Notes under the pieces: generated by a model
Told to the model about the DNA's origin: nothing
Databases searched by the model: none
What the model saw: the letters and a program-made list of their open reading frames with translations, nothing else
DNA from: Stomoxys calcitrans
Taxonomy: Eukaryota > Arthropoda > Insecta > Diptera > Muscidae
DNA: 64,000 nt
Direction of reading: 5' to 3'
NCBI RefSeq assembly: GCF_963082655.1
Contig: NC_081552.1
Location: 72,544,707 to 72,608,706, forward strand
Position numbers and translations under genes: made by a program
Shown: positions 46,196 to 56,576 of the stretch, one piece after another
Layout of the letters: each line of letters opens with the position of its first letter
How positions within the stretch are numbered: the first letter of the stretch is position 1

Positions 46196-46330
46196 AAAAA
46201 TCCGTACTGTCTTTTGAAGAGACGTCCCGCAGCTCTGATGGCTTCATCAAGTCTTTACTTAATGAGACGCTCAAGTAGTTTTCCAGCATGCACAGTGGTC
46301 TGTACGACGATGGCGATGTTCGGTCCTAAG

Positions 46331-46779
46331 CCCTTCACGGACTAAGGTTAAGTTATTTTAACTTGAAGAAGAGGCGTTTAGGCCGGCTCACCCACTAGCG
46401 GTACAACAACAATATAAACTCCCGAATTGCTAATGTCAAAAGTTAAATTTGCTTTGCACAATCTTAATACTCTTTCATTCTATGTCCCTAAGACGGATCA
46501 AGTCTGCAATAGTGTCCGATCCCAATCGGTGGAACCTTTCTCTTGCGAAAGCCGGCCATAGGAGGTGATCCTTAAAGAGTAATCGCCACTTTAAACCACT
46601 CGGGGATCCCCCCTAAAAGCGCCAAGGAGACGTGTTATCGCCGATTCTTTGAAATCTCGTAATAAATGAATTCCTAATGGATCAGTGGAAACGGCACTTC
46701 GTTCGAAGTCGTTCGAGATGTCTCTCTAGCAAAAGGGAAAACACGTCGTCTAGAGCTGAAGAAGATCTATGGGTTGCAT
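46331..46779. other. Unassigned
   Basis: A stretch with moderate GC, without a clear frame or known repeat; it may be more of the LINE 5' region, too decayed to read. Confidence 0.3.
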
Positions 46780-47375
46780 TCCAAGGAACGCACAATTGCA
46801 AAATGCTAAAGCGGGGGATTTCTGGGGATTTTTAGCGTGCTCTGTTAAGAAAGTTCATCGCGCGATTTTTCCATTGAGCGCCAAAGCTCATTTTTGGCTC
46901 AGTGGTTACATAAATAAGCAGAATTGCCGATTTTGGAGGGAAGATCAGCCAGAAGGCAAGAGCTACCAATGCATATGCGTATTGACGCGTAACTGTGAAT
47001 GGTAAGCGCTACCGTGAGATGATATCCAACTTTTTTTTTACAAAATGCAAGAGCTTGACTTGCATGACACGCGTAACAATGGACTTATTGAGAGGCGAGT
47101 TCAGTGAACGTTTTATTTCACGTTCGGGACCGGTCAATTGGCCGCCTAGATCGTGCGATTCAACGCCTTTAGGCTATTTTTTATGGGGCTATGTTAAAGC
47201 CCACATCTATACAGACAAGCCCGTTTTAAAAAATTGGACTAAGCGGATGAACCATTTAGGGCACACTCACGATCAATATTTGAATGAAATAATCTTCAAA
47301 CATTAAATTATATGGACCGTAATATCGATTCAAATAACGATTTCATGCATTTAGCTCTTAAAAAATCACCCTTTA
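46780..47375 (+). pseudogene. Tc1/mariner-type transposase remnant, internally deleted (copy 3)
   Basis: It reads ACSVKKVHRAIFPLSAKAHF then WLSGYINKQNCRFWREDQPE, a deletion joining the N-terminal helix to the AHFW motif. Then a second deletion before GTAACTGTGAATGG, and in frame YREMISNFF, RVTMDLLRGEFSERFISRSG, PVNWPPRSCDSTPLGYFLWG (third catalytic region, usual CDLTPLDYFLWG with Asp changed to Gly) and NWTKRMNHLGHTHDQYL. The right end AGCTCTTAAAAAATCACCCT with TTA at 47375 matches, inverted, the end at 12920. It was inserted into the RAG1-like arm fragment at a TA. Confidence 0.85.
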
Positions 47376-47450
47376 GATACCTCTACCCGTTCTTTCTTAA
47401 ACGGCAGATTTTTTACTATTACTAGTTTTTTTTCGATTTTTCCCACTGTG
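47376..47450 (-). mobile_element. Second terminus of the RAG1-like transposon family
   Basis: GATACCTCTACCCGTTCT, then TTTTTTACTATTACTAG, then TCGATTTTTCCCACTGTG aligns to the last 70 bases of the arm ending at 22097 (GATATCTCTACCCATACT … TATTAGTG … TCGATTTTCGCCCACTGTG). It therefore supports CACTGTG as the true end. The rest of this copy was replaced by the Tc1/mariner-type element to the left. Confidence 0.7.
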
Positions 47451-47950
47451 CAATGTCTCGTCGCCTTTCCCACATACGCCACGCCTAGTCCTATTTTACC
47501 CGTGATGATGCTGAAAGCTCTCATCCGTAGCCTCGTTCTCTCCTTATCCGGAAACCCCATTGGATTCGGGTCGTTCCACCGACTATTTCACTGCTCCATA
47601 GTGTTATTTGTCCACGCCCTTAACTCGGATTGGGTTGCCCCGGATGCGTCTCGTCTACCCTTTCGTTCCCCTTAACTCCGAACGATGCATGTCGTTCTAT
47701 ACTCAGAGCAGGCGTTTATCTCCTTCTTAAACTCTAGAACCGTTCATGTCCGATACGAAACATCTCCCAGTCCATCCATGTTTCCTGTCATCACCTCAAT
47801 TATTCCGCAATGGTATGACCTGCTTCCTTTTTCTTTCCACTCTTCCATCGCCTTAAATCGCATGCGAAGTCGAAGTGATTGCCTCATACATAAACTGTAT
47901 GTCTATTGGTCGGATGTTTAGAACAAGCGCGGTCCTCGTCGCATCTCCGT
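47451..47950 (-). other. Possible LINE remnant
   Basis: Relatively GC-rich with long broken frames. On the minus strand a piece reads PNPMGFPDKERTRLRMRAFS in the style of a LINE C-terminal region, but no catalytic motif is seen. I list it as unidentified, probably mobile in origin. Confidence 0.25.
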
Positions 47951-47959
47951 AGAGATGTG

Positions 47960-48140
47960 CCCGTGAGTGATTTTCCACTCACCCTCTCGAGAAAAAAATG
48001 TTGTCACTCACGCTCACTCACGACTTTTTTATTTCGACTCACGTTCATTCACGCTCACAAGATAAAAATTTAACTCACGCACGACTCACGAGAAAATCAC
48101 GATTTACCAGGCACTCACTACTCACGAGACAATCACGACA
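47960..48140. repeat. CTCACG-rich cryptic satellite
   Basis: Within 180 bases the hexamer-like phrase CTCACG/CTCACT/TCACGA occurs more than a dozen times without a strict period (GTCACTCACGCTCACTCACG; GCACTCACTACTCACGAG). Probably slippage-born; no coding pattern. Confidence 0.7.
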
Positions 48141-48220
48141 AATAATAATAATTTTATTATAATTTCTTCCATGCTTCCCACATAACAGCATATGAATGTA
48201 CGAATTACAGTCCATATTAG

Positions 48221-48574
48221 AAGCGATGCAATTCAGAAGTATATTGGGAAGAGGTAATTAGACATGCTGAAGGAGGACAGGCGAGTACACGGATTTATTT
48301 AGGATACCATCAAGTAGACAGAGAAAGGTTTAAACTGTATGACACCAAGACTAATACATGGGGACGCATTCCCAACTGGACATATGCGGCAGCGCATACC
48401 GCATTTGAGGATGATGAGACCTCGATCTTCATGAATAGCTCAAAGATAAACGTGACAAGAAAAACATATCGTAGAGAGTGTGGGACATACTACGATCTTT
48501 CAGGCAGGGATTTATGTCATAAAGGCTACTACAATCGGAATTCTGAGAGAGGGCTACCGTTGGTCATACCTTGA
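48221..48574 (+). other. 117-codon open frame, unrecognised
   Basis: Between stop TAG (48218-48220) and TGA (48572-48574) there is an uninterrupted frame with protein-like composition: EVYWEEVIRHAEGGQAS, then KLYDTKTNTWGRIPNW, KINVTRKTYRRECGTYYDLS and GRDLCHKGYYNRNSERG. It is hydrophilic, rich in Tyr/Arg/Thr, with three Cys. The only Met is internal, so it would be an exon or a decayed gene rather than a complete one. The phrase YDTKTNTW is kelch-like, but a single such phrase is not enough. It belongs to none of the elements seen here. Confidence 0.35.
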
Positions 48575-49213
48575 AAGAATTTGATTTCGAAGATTGTTAT
48601 CTCTTATGTAATGCCTGCGATATTTGTGAGACCTTGAGACTCAAAAAATCTCTAAGAAAATATTTCGCTCTTCACGCCGTTCAGTCTCAGTCTATATAAA
48701 GTAGGTCTCTTCTCACTTTTCTTAAACAGCACATATTGTTATGCGAAAAGTCTCCCTCAATGAAATATTCGTTGCGAAATGGACCGAGTGGAAACGAGAT
48801 CAACGGCCGAAATTCCAGGAACCTTTGGCCAGCCATCGGCTACAGAAAGCGCTAAAGAACTGCTTGCATTCAGCAAGATCGCAAAGTAGCCTTACACATA
48901 GGAGCGTCTAGAAATATTTATTTTTTTTTTTTTTAGGTTAAGATTCTAAATTTAAGAAAAGAACAGTCATCTGGGAAGTAAAATAAGAATTAAAAAGCGA
49001 TCAAAATTTGAAACATATAGTCATGTCCGTTAGTAAATGGGGAATTAAATTTAAAGATGACATCTTTACTTTAAAACTTTGGTTCTTTGGCTCGTTGTTA
49101 AAATCCTACCAGTAAGGAAATATTTTAAATTTTGGGCCAACTTTTTTTTCAGTTTTAGTACAAGCCATTGCTCCCACTCTTTTTCCTTTCATCGTCACCT
49201 GATCTATGAACCC
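48575..49213. other. No gene recognised
   Basis: Short frames only, with a poly-T run near 48921-48935. No alignable repeat. Confidence 0.4.
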
Positions 49214-50180
49214 CCAAAACCTATATCCCCATCCATAGAATAGGGGTATACAAATCTAGTTATGCCGTTTGTATGGCCATCGGTCTGAGACACTTTGGAA
49301 TACATATTGTCTTTACTTTCTTAGTCGCCTTAGTCATGTCCGTCTGTCTGTCTGTCGATATTGTTCGGACAAATGAGGCAGATACTTTTTAGGCCATATC
49401 GGTTAGTGTAACAGATTCTCGATTTCAGATTCTTGACTCAATTTCAATTATTGAACCTCTACAAGCTTAAGTTTTTATACCATCCACCAAAGAATGGGCT
49501 ATACTAACTTCGCCTTTCCGTTTACAACAACTCGAAATATTAGTCTTTGATCCTACAAAGTATTCTCGGTCGTTATGACATTTTAAGGCTATCTAGTCAT
49601 GTTCGTCCGTGTGTCGGTTCATTCACGCGTCGCAATCACGCTATTTATATTGGTTTCGCTTGGAATTATAAATGCGCCAAATAGGTCCATGTTGAGATAT
49701 AGGTTCCATATAAAGCAATCTTCTAATTATTCTTATTGAGCCAATTCGTTTCCGATTTAGGAGAAATGATTTGTTATATGGCCTCCAAAAACTATGGCCA
49801 AATATGTTCTGAATCGGTCCATACTGGCTACCATACATATAAGGCGATCTCCCGATGATAATTCTCGAGCCTCGAGAAGGCGCAATTGTTATTTGATTGT
49901 GCACAGTGATTTCTTCTATGACCTCAAACTACAATGCCCAGTTAGTCGAATCTGTCAATAACCTGATATAGCTCCTATACAAACCAATCTCTCGATTAGA
50001 CTTTTTGAGCACCTACAGGTTGCAATTCTTATCTTGAAATATAAAAAAAGGCCTTAGGGATTTCATGTTTTAACATCCCATTTGTCTCGTAAAGTTTCTG
50101 CATATAAAGAGAAACTGTGTAAAGAGCTTGAGAAATGCGACCCATTGTGGAATTCACATAGGATTCGGCCTTTTACTACT
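49214..50180 (+). mobile_element. Two old family A copies, the second starting inside the first
   Basis: The first start is TATATCCCCATCCATAGAATAG with GTCATGTCCGTCTGTCTGTC. At about 49471 a second start, TTTTTATACCATCCACCAAAG, has its own 5' block and diverged units (GGTTCCATATAAAG, GGCGATCTCCCG). It ends near TGTGGAATTCACATAGGATTC and GGCCTTTTACTAC, with the palindrome lost. Confidence 0.6.
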
Positions 50181-51756
50181 TTAATATAAATTTTATCGAT
50201 ATTTGTAGACCCCAAAAGGGCAACTCTATTCACTTTTGTTGGTAGTTGCAGCCGCAACAGCTAACAGCAACATCATCAGCAAATCTGGGCGAATGTGAGT
50301 GTTGTTAGACTTATGAAATAACAACAGAAATAAACATTGTTTTGAATACGCTTCTCCGCCTCCCAAACAAAGTTACAACTCAAGCTATGCCCGTCTGTAC
50401 CTCCATCCATGTGCCGGTATGGCCATCTATACATCTCGGTATGCTGCTAATAACAACCCACGCAAAATCCAAGTATCGCAGTCGGCTGCGACGGGAAGGA
50501 AGTACGGAGGAATGGAGACGGACAGGCATATATACTGGCGAACAGACGGACATCTAAAGTCGCTGTGGTGTGTTTGTAACTTCTCTCCATGGAGTTATTT
50601 TCATTGTAATGCTGTTGGTTCGATTTATTCGTTTTACCCCATTCGTCGATGCCATATAGTCCACCACCACCACCACCAAACAGATTTCAGTCCATATTTC
50701 AATCAATCTTTGTTTAGTGGGGGCTTTTTTGCCTTTTGTTTTTCTTAATCGTAGATTCAAGATGTTGGCTTTGCCAGAGGAGAGCGAGCTGAAGGAGAGG
50801 AGGGGTAATGTGCGAGACTGAGTGTTTGGAAATTATTGCTTTATTTTTTCGCTATTAATGTGATTAATTTTGAATTTGTTTTTAGATTTAAGACGCTCGA
50901 AGAAAATTTATAATGTGTGCCTTTGTATTACTGCGAAGTAGGAGGGGGAGGCTGCAAGCAGACACTGTTGGTTCCTAGTTTGATAACAAATCAATAAACA
51001 GCTACCTAACATTTGGCTGGAGATTGCAGTGGAAAATTTTCATTTGGCTTTTATTTTTGTGTTGTTGGAATTTTTTTGGCAACTATTGCCTAAGCAACTC
51101 CAGCATGCCGCATATGTTTCCGGATTTCCCCAAAATGTGAGAAATTCCACAGGGATAGGCAAACTGTGGCCCTGGCTGAGAAGGGGAAGAAAATTTTGGC
51201 GGAATTTTAATAGTCAAAAAAAGTTTGTTGAAGATTCCTCTGTAGGTACTGCTACGGATTTCCCTAAAATGTAAAAAAAATCCTTAGAAATTTCTATGCG
51301 CCTGACAGAGAGAGAGAGGGAAGAAAATTGGCAGAAAGCGAAGAGAAGTAATGACAAAAGATGATGATAGGAGACAGACTATGGCACTGTGGAACAAAAA
51401 TAAAACTGTAGACTTTGAAGGTCCATGGTTTTGGGGTGGAGAATTCCAAGTTAGACCGATGGTTTGGTATCAGTAGAGCAAAACCCCAAGGGTTGCTCTG
51501 TAGAAAGCAGGCAGACTTTTTAATAGTCAGAAAAATATTTCCCAAACTTTGAAAAATATCCTCAGAAGAGCCTGAATTTCCTGTGGCTCTGACAGAGAAA
51601 GTAAAAACGATGATCTGTAGAAAGAAGGCAGGCTATGGTTTTAAAAACATTGTGGAACAATAATAACACCATAGACCCTGAATGTCATGGCCTGAGTAGG
51701 AGAAATGTCAAGTTAAGGCGCTGGTATTAGATCTGTGGATCCAAGGTTGTGGACGA
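50181..51756. other. No gene recognised
   Basis: A CAC run (CACCACCACCACCACCA, about 50661-50679), an AG run near 51305-51320 and otherwise unique sequence. A phrase about an AAAATTTTGG..AATAGTCAAAAA..GAAAATAT block occurs twice (about 51190 and 51520), hinting at a weak internal duplication. No convincing exon. Confidence 0.4.
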
Positions 51757-53370
51757 AGGTTGGTTGGCCGGGCCAATCTTATATACCTCCTCGGAGGATA
51801 GCATTTGACACGTCCTTTGAATTAACCTTTCAAAAATATAGGAGATACATCTACAGATACAGATAGACCCTCAGACAAATAATTGCGCTCCCCTAAATCG
51901 GGCGATCAGTTTTTATGAGAACTATATCAGATTATAAACCTATCAGAGCCATACAAAGAAAGTGTATGGTCAAAATTTAATCCAAATCGGGTGGTAATGG
52001 GCCTTCTAAAACCTCAAGAATTCAACTCCGAAGAATGGTTTGTATGGCAGCTACATTAGTTATAAACAAACAAACACAACGAAACAAAACACAACGTGCG
52101 AAATTTCATCCAAATCGGATAATAATTGTGCCCTCTAGAGGGTCAAGAAATCGAGATCGGTTTATGTGACGAAATCGATTTGGATTATTCAATTTAATGT
52201 CAAAAGAAAACATCGTATGCGAAATTTCAGCCAGATCGGATAAGAATTACGCCTTCTAGAAGCCCAAGAAGTCGACATCCGAAATCCGTTTATATAGCAG
52301 CTTTATCAGATTGTAAACCGATTTGGATAATCAAATCAACCAAAGCAGATAAGTATTGGGATCTCTAGAGGCTCAAGAAGTCAAAATCCGAGATAGCTTT
52401 ATATGGCACCTATATCAGAACATGAACCAATGTGGGCCATTTACAATCCCAACCAACCTACACTACTAGGAAGTATTTGTTGAATATTTCAAGCGCCTAC
52501 CTAAACTCCTTCGAAAAATTAGCGTGCTGTCGACTACTGAGGGACAGACATGGCTAAATCGTATCCTCATAAAAAGGCGCATTTATTACACGATTGCGTT
52601 ATGGTCAAGATTGGACTATATTTGGATATAACTGCCATATTTACCGATCTGCCGATCGGTATAGTATGGGACTTACATTAAACATATCCAAGAGTAAATT
52701 ATAAATTTTATGCAAAAAAATTTCTGGGAACCCACCTTGTCATCCTTTTATTACAGACTTACTGTTTATTACTACAGAGAGGGAATGTTTAGCTGGAAGA
52801 GTTATCTGGCACGTTGAAATGTGATTTAGAAGACCTCGAACTCGATATGGTGCATCAGAAGACGAGCAAGTCAAAACAAAAGACTTCATGCAAAATTTCA
52901 GCCAAATCGCATAATTATTGCGCACTCTAGAGTCTTAAGAAGTCAAAATGCCAGATCGGTTTGTATGGCATCTATATCAAGTTTTGGACCAATTTGAACC
53001 ATCCCTAGCATAGTTGTTGAAGGTTACACAAAATTTGAGCCAAATCGGCAACGAATTACAACGTCCAGAGGCTCCAGACATCATGATCGGGTTATCGCAG
53101 CTATATTGTAACATGGGCCGATATGACCCACTTACAATCCCAACCACACTCCACTAATACGAATTATTTGTGCAAACTTTAAATCGACTAGTTTTATCCC
53201 TTCGAAAGTTAAAGTGCTATCGACAGACGAACGGACATGGCTAAATCGACTAAATCGAATGACAAGACGATCAAGAATATATATACTTTGTGGGATCTCA
53301 GATGAATATTTCGATGTATTACAAACGGAATGACGAAATTAGTATACCATCCTATGGAGGAGAGCATTAC
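51757..53370 (-). mobile_element. Old family A elements in minus orientation with a family B scrap
   Basis: It starts with GGCCGGGCCAATCTTATATA (3' palindrome side), then several degraded units (GGTTTGTATGGCAGCTACAT) to a worn GTCY block at about 52540. A B-type scrap (CATAAAAAGGCGCATTTATT) follows at 52565-52700. Then a further A copy from about 52860 runs to the 5' end at 53340-53370 (ATTAGTATACCATCCTATGG). Confidence 0.65.
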
Positions 53371-53384
53371 AAAATAAAAATTAA

Positions 53385-53691
53385 ATTTGAAATTTGGCAC
53401 AGTGAGCCCTTTTAAGCTCTTCGACTTCCGTGCGCTACATAGACCAGATTAGATCTATATTTGGATGTAGCTGCCATATGCATATAACGATCTCCCGATT
53501 TATGTTCTTAGGCCCATAAAAGGAGAATTGTTTAACCGATGAATTTCGTACCATGAGTTGTGTTAGCCTTCCCGAATATGGTGGAGATTGGACTATGTTT
53601 AGATATAGCCATAGCCTTTGGATTCATAAATGATGCAGTTTTCTCTGTATTATGATGTTAGGTGGTCGGACTTAATGCCTTTTTACTTGTT
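53385..53691 (+). mobile_element. Family B 3' fragment
   Basis: GAAATTTGGCACAGTGAGCC, TCTTCGACTTCCGTG and GGCCCATAAAAGG are B unit phrases. The end GGTCGGACTTAATGCC and TTTTTACTTGTTT remains although the palindrome is lost. Confidence 0.65.
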
Positions 53692-55339
53692 TTGTCTCAT
53701 GCCACAGTGCAATGCCTTAGGCCAAATTTTAACCGATCCTGTTCCTATTAGGGACAATATTATCTCCAAGGACCTCATTGACTTGAGCCTCCCGATGATG
53801 TTTTATTTACACTCGCAGATGCTGCTGAGTGGGTTAAGCTCTTTCTCAACGCCTTAGTGTGTTAATCAGCACCTTTGCCCTGCTCAGATTTCAGACCAAC
53901 ATCTCAATAAAGTATGGGTAGGGCTTTATTTGTCTATTCTTCTTAAACTTAAGAATGTGAAATACATGGAAAATTGATTTCTAAATCCAAAAACACTACA
54001 AAAAGCTCCCCATAATTGTTGAGATAATTAAGGCCTTAAAAATGGTTTTCGAAAAAAAAAAACATGTAAAATTTTTTTAAAATAATTTTCAATATTCCAT
54101 TGAATATAGAATTCAATACGATTTGTCTAGCCACAATTAAAGCAGCGTCAGCAACAGCAGCAGCGGCTTCTTGAAAGCCACAAAGCGAATTAAGGAAATT
54201 GTGTCGAGCCAGCAACAACAACAACAACGCCAACCAAAGGAGGCGGGGGAGCAAGTGATGTGATATCAAAAAACAATCACCATTGTCTGATGCGAATGTA
54301 AAAGACCTTAACTCACCTTTAGAAAATCTTAATTAAGTCGCAAGCAAAAACCACCATGGATTTTGTTAATGTGAAGAATAGTTCTGGTCTCCGAAGAGAA
54401 GAAAAAAAAAACGCGAAAGGTGATTATAGGTTGTTTCGATGGTTTCTTTTTTCGCAGACAACCTTAATCACCCAACTATTGTGATTCAAGAAACACAGAT
54501 TTAAAGAATTCTTGTTGAGGCGAAATAATAACAAAAAAAAAAAAAACTCCCAAAAATAAAAAGAAACCACAACAATTCAGCCAAAGCTGGGGTTAAATTG
54601 TCTCAAAACAGCTGCAAATTACTTGACTTGCTGTAAACTAGGAGTTTAGCGCTTCGCTTAGGACAACTTAATAAATATTTAGCTCAACAATTGGCCATTA
54701 AATGGTGTTCAGTTGGCTAAGAATCTTGAGTCAAAATGGGTATTGGGTCGGGGCAAACTTAGAAACAATGGCTTTATATTTCAAACATTTTCATAGAGGG
54801 GGGAGTTCAACCATTTAGTTGCCACGTCAATAAATTAATTTTATTGCAATATTCCCAAAGTGATAATTGAAAATAACAATAAACATTTCAATTCTTGCCC
54901 ATAAACAAAAAGTTTGCATTGGTAAACATAATTTATTTGAAACTCCTACAACTAGACATATGCGCTGACGCCATCTGCCATAAAAGAAACAAACCCCTTT
55001 TGAACAGTGAACAGTGGTATGATGTATTTGAATATTTTCAAAATTGCCAACAAAGAAAACTTTGAAACAAAACAACCACATTGAAGAAAATAATGTTTTA
55101 GGAAAATTTTCTGTAGAAAACAATGTTCATAAAATCTCATAAAGAACGGCGGTCTATATTAGACAAACTTAGAAAATTTTTGGTCCGTTGTGATATGATA
55201 ATACAGTACTAGGGTTTGGAAATTCCAAATCAGAATGACGGTATTTGGTCTTTCGAGTAAAACCCCAAAAGGGTTTGAAGTTCGCAGACGAAACTTATTT
55301 TAGAGCCCTTAACCGAAGACGAATGGGGACCCATATACT
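53692..55339. other. No gene recognised
   Basis: Unique AT-rich sequence with CAGCAGCAGCGGC and CAACAACAACAACAAC tracts near 54150-54230 and poly-A runs. Nothing in it is identifiable as a gene or known element. Confidence 0.4.
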
Positions 55340-56576
55340 GCTACATATATAAAATTCAATTTGTGTTTGTTTGTTTGTTCTGTACAGACTCAAAAACGGC
55401 TGAACCGATTATCTTGAAATTTTCACAGATTGTGTAGGTTGGTCTGGAAGGAAACATAGGCTATATAATTTTTTGATATCGGGAGGGGGGGCGGACCCTC
55501 CCCCTTACCCCAAAAATAAAAGTCGACCGATCGGGACAATATGGGAATCGAAAGGTATTCAAGAGTAAAGTACGAATTTCATAATAAAAGTTGGGTCCAA
55601 GTACCTGGGGGGGCCGCCCCAGCCCCCAGTGAACCCCTCCAAACCCCAAAACTCCTCTAAACAGATATATTCAAAGTTCATGTCAATATGAGACTCAAAT
55701 GAAAACTATTGAGCAGTAGATTACAAATATGGCAGAAAGCACTAGCTCCAAGTAATGGGAGGTCGCCCAACCCCAAATACCCCCAAATGGGCATATTAGC
55801 CGAGAGTGACTATATGGGACTCAAATGAAAGGCATTAGGCATTAGAAGATTACAAATATGACATTAACATTTGCGTTCAAATCTAGGTGGCGCCTTTCCT
55901 TCCAAAAATAAGTCAAATAGGTTGGGACTCAAATGAAAGGTATTAGAGAGTAGAAAACTAATTTGATATCCAGCACCCCCTAAACTGAACTTCATTTCCG
56001 TTGGGAATACAGAACGAATTTGATATGATATATATAATCCAAAGTGCCGGTGGCCTCCCCAGCCCCAAAACACCCTGCAAACGGTTGACATTTACCGGCC
56101 GTGGCGATATGGGGATCAAATTAAAGGGATTTGGAAGTACAGCACGAATTTGATATCCATATTTGAATTGGAATTTCTGAGGTGCCATCTCTCCCCTAAT
56201 GAGAACATTACCCTAAGGAAGAACATTACCACCAGGAACCGAGAAGCGGCAAATTCTCACACATTTAAGTTTAAACTCTATGATATGGGACCTTTTTTTA
56301 TAGCCGAGTTCGAACGGCGTCCCGCAGTGCGACACCTCTTTGGGGAAAATTCTTCAAATGACCATGCATGGCATTGTACCTCGCAAATGTCACCAACATT
56401 AAGAGGGGATAGACACCGCCTTGTCCGATGTTCTCGCCAGGATTCGAACGCGTTCAGCGCCATAGGCTACAATGACACGAATTCGATATCCACATTCAGG
56501 GCGAATGCGGCGAATGCCTAAAAACATATTAGAGAGTTAAAGAAGGCGCAACAGGGCGGGCCCGGTTCGGCTAGTA
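55340..56576 (-). repeat. Family D element, inverted copy, with SINE
   Basis: The left end is TATATAAAATTCAATTTGTG followed by AAAAACGGCTGAACCGATT; the right end is GGGCGGGCCCGGTTCGGCTA. Interior phrases (GGGACTCAAATGAAAGG, CGAATTTGATATC, CCCAAACACC types) recur about every 110-140 bases. The two ends match, inverted, the copies at 712-3470. A SINE lies at 56200-56477. Confidence 0.65.
56200..56477 (-). mobile_element. tRNA-derived SINE, copy 5, inside family D
   Basis: On the minus strand: a worn head (GTAGCCTATGGCGCTGAACG), CGTTCGAATCCTGGCGAGAAC (B box), GACGCCGTTCGAACTCGGC, then CTATAAAAAAAGG and a degraded 3' part. The A box is largely deleted. Its 5' flank GATATCGAATTCGTGTCATTG is shared with copy 1. 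Confidence 0.75.

Larger units (their letters stand above)
44775..46330 (-). pseudogene. R1-like LINE ORF2 remnant, split by the CAGCA-rich element
   Basis: Minus-strand order from the right: GKLLERLIK, RLDEAIRAAGRLFKRQYGF (46330-46196); insertion; EIKNAFNSPRWADVIQAL, VISGAAQGSILRPDLWN (palm approach; canonical GAAQGSILGPDLWN), TELVVLLTRRQMPLEIEM, TTALQVTSAYHRVSGEADLV, EEETIQRWPQR, and DDAENLFFDCSQRAGRRREL (C-terminal Cys/His motif). This is the RT palm, thumb and C terminus of an R1-clade-like LINE, with many frameshifts. The YADD box and much of the palm between the two halves is missing or unreadable. It ends inside the palindrome. Confidence 0.8.
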
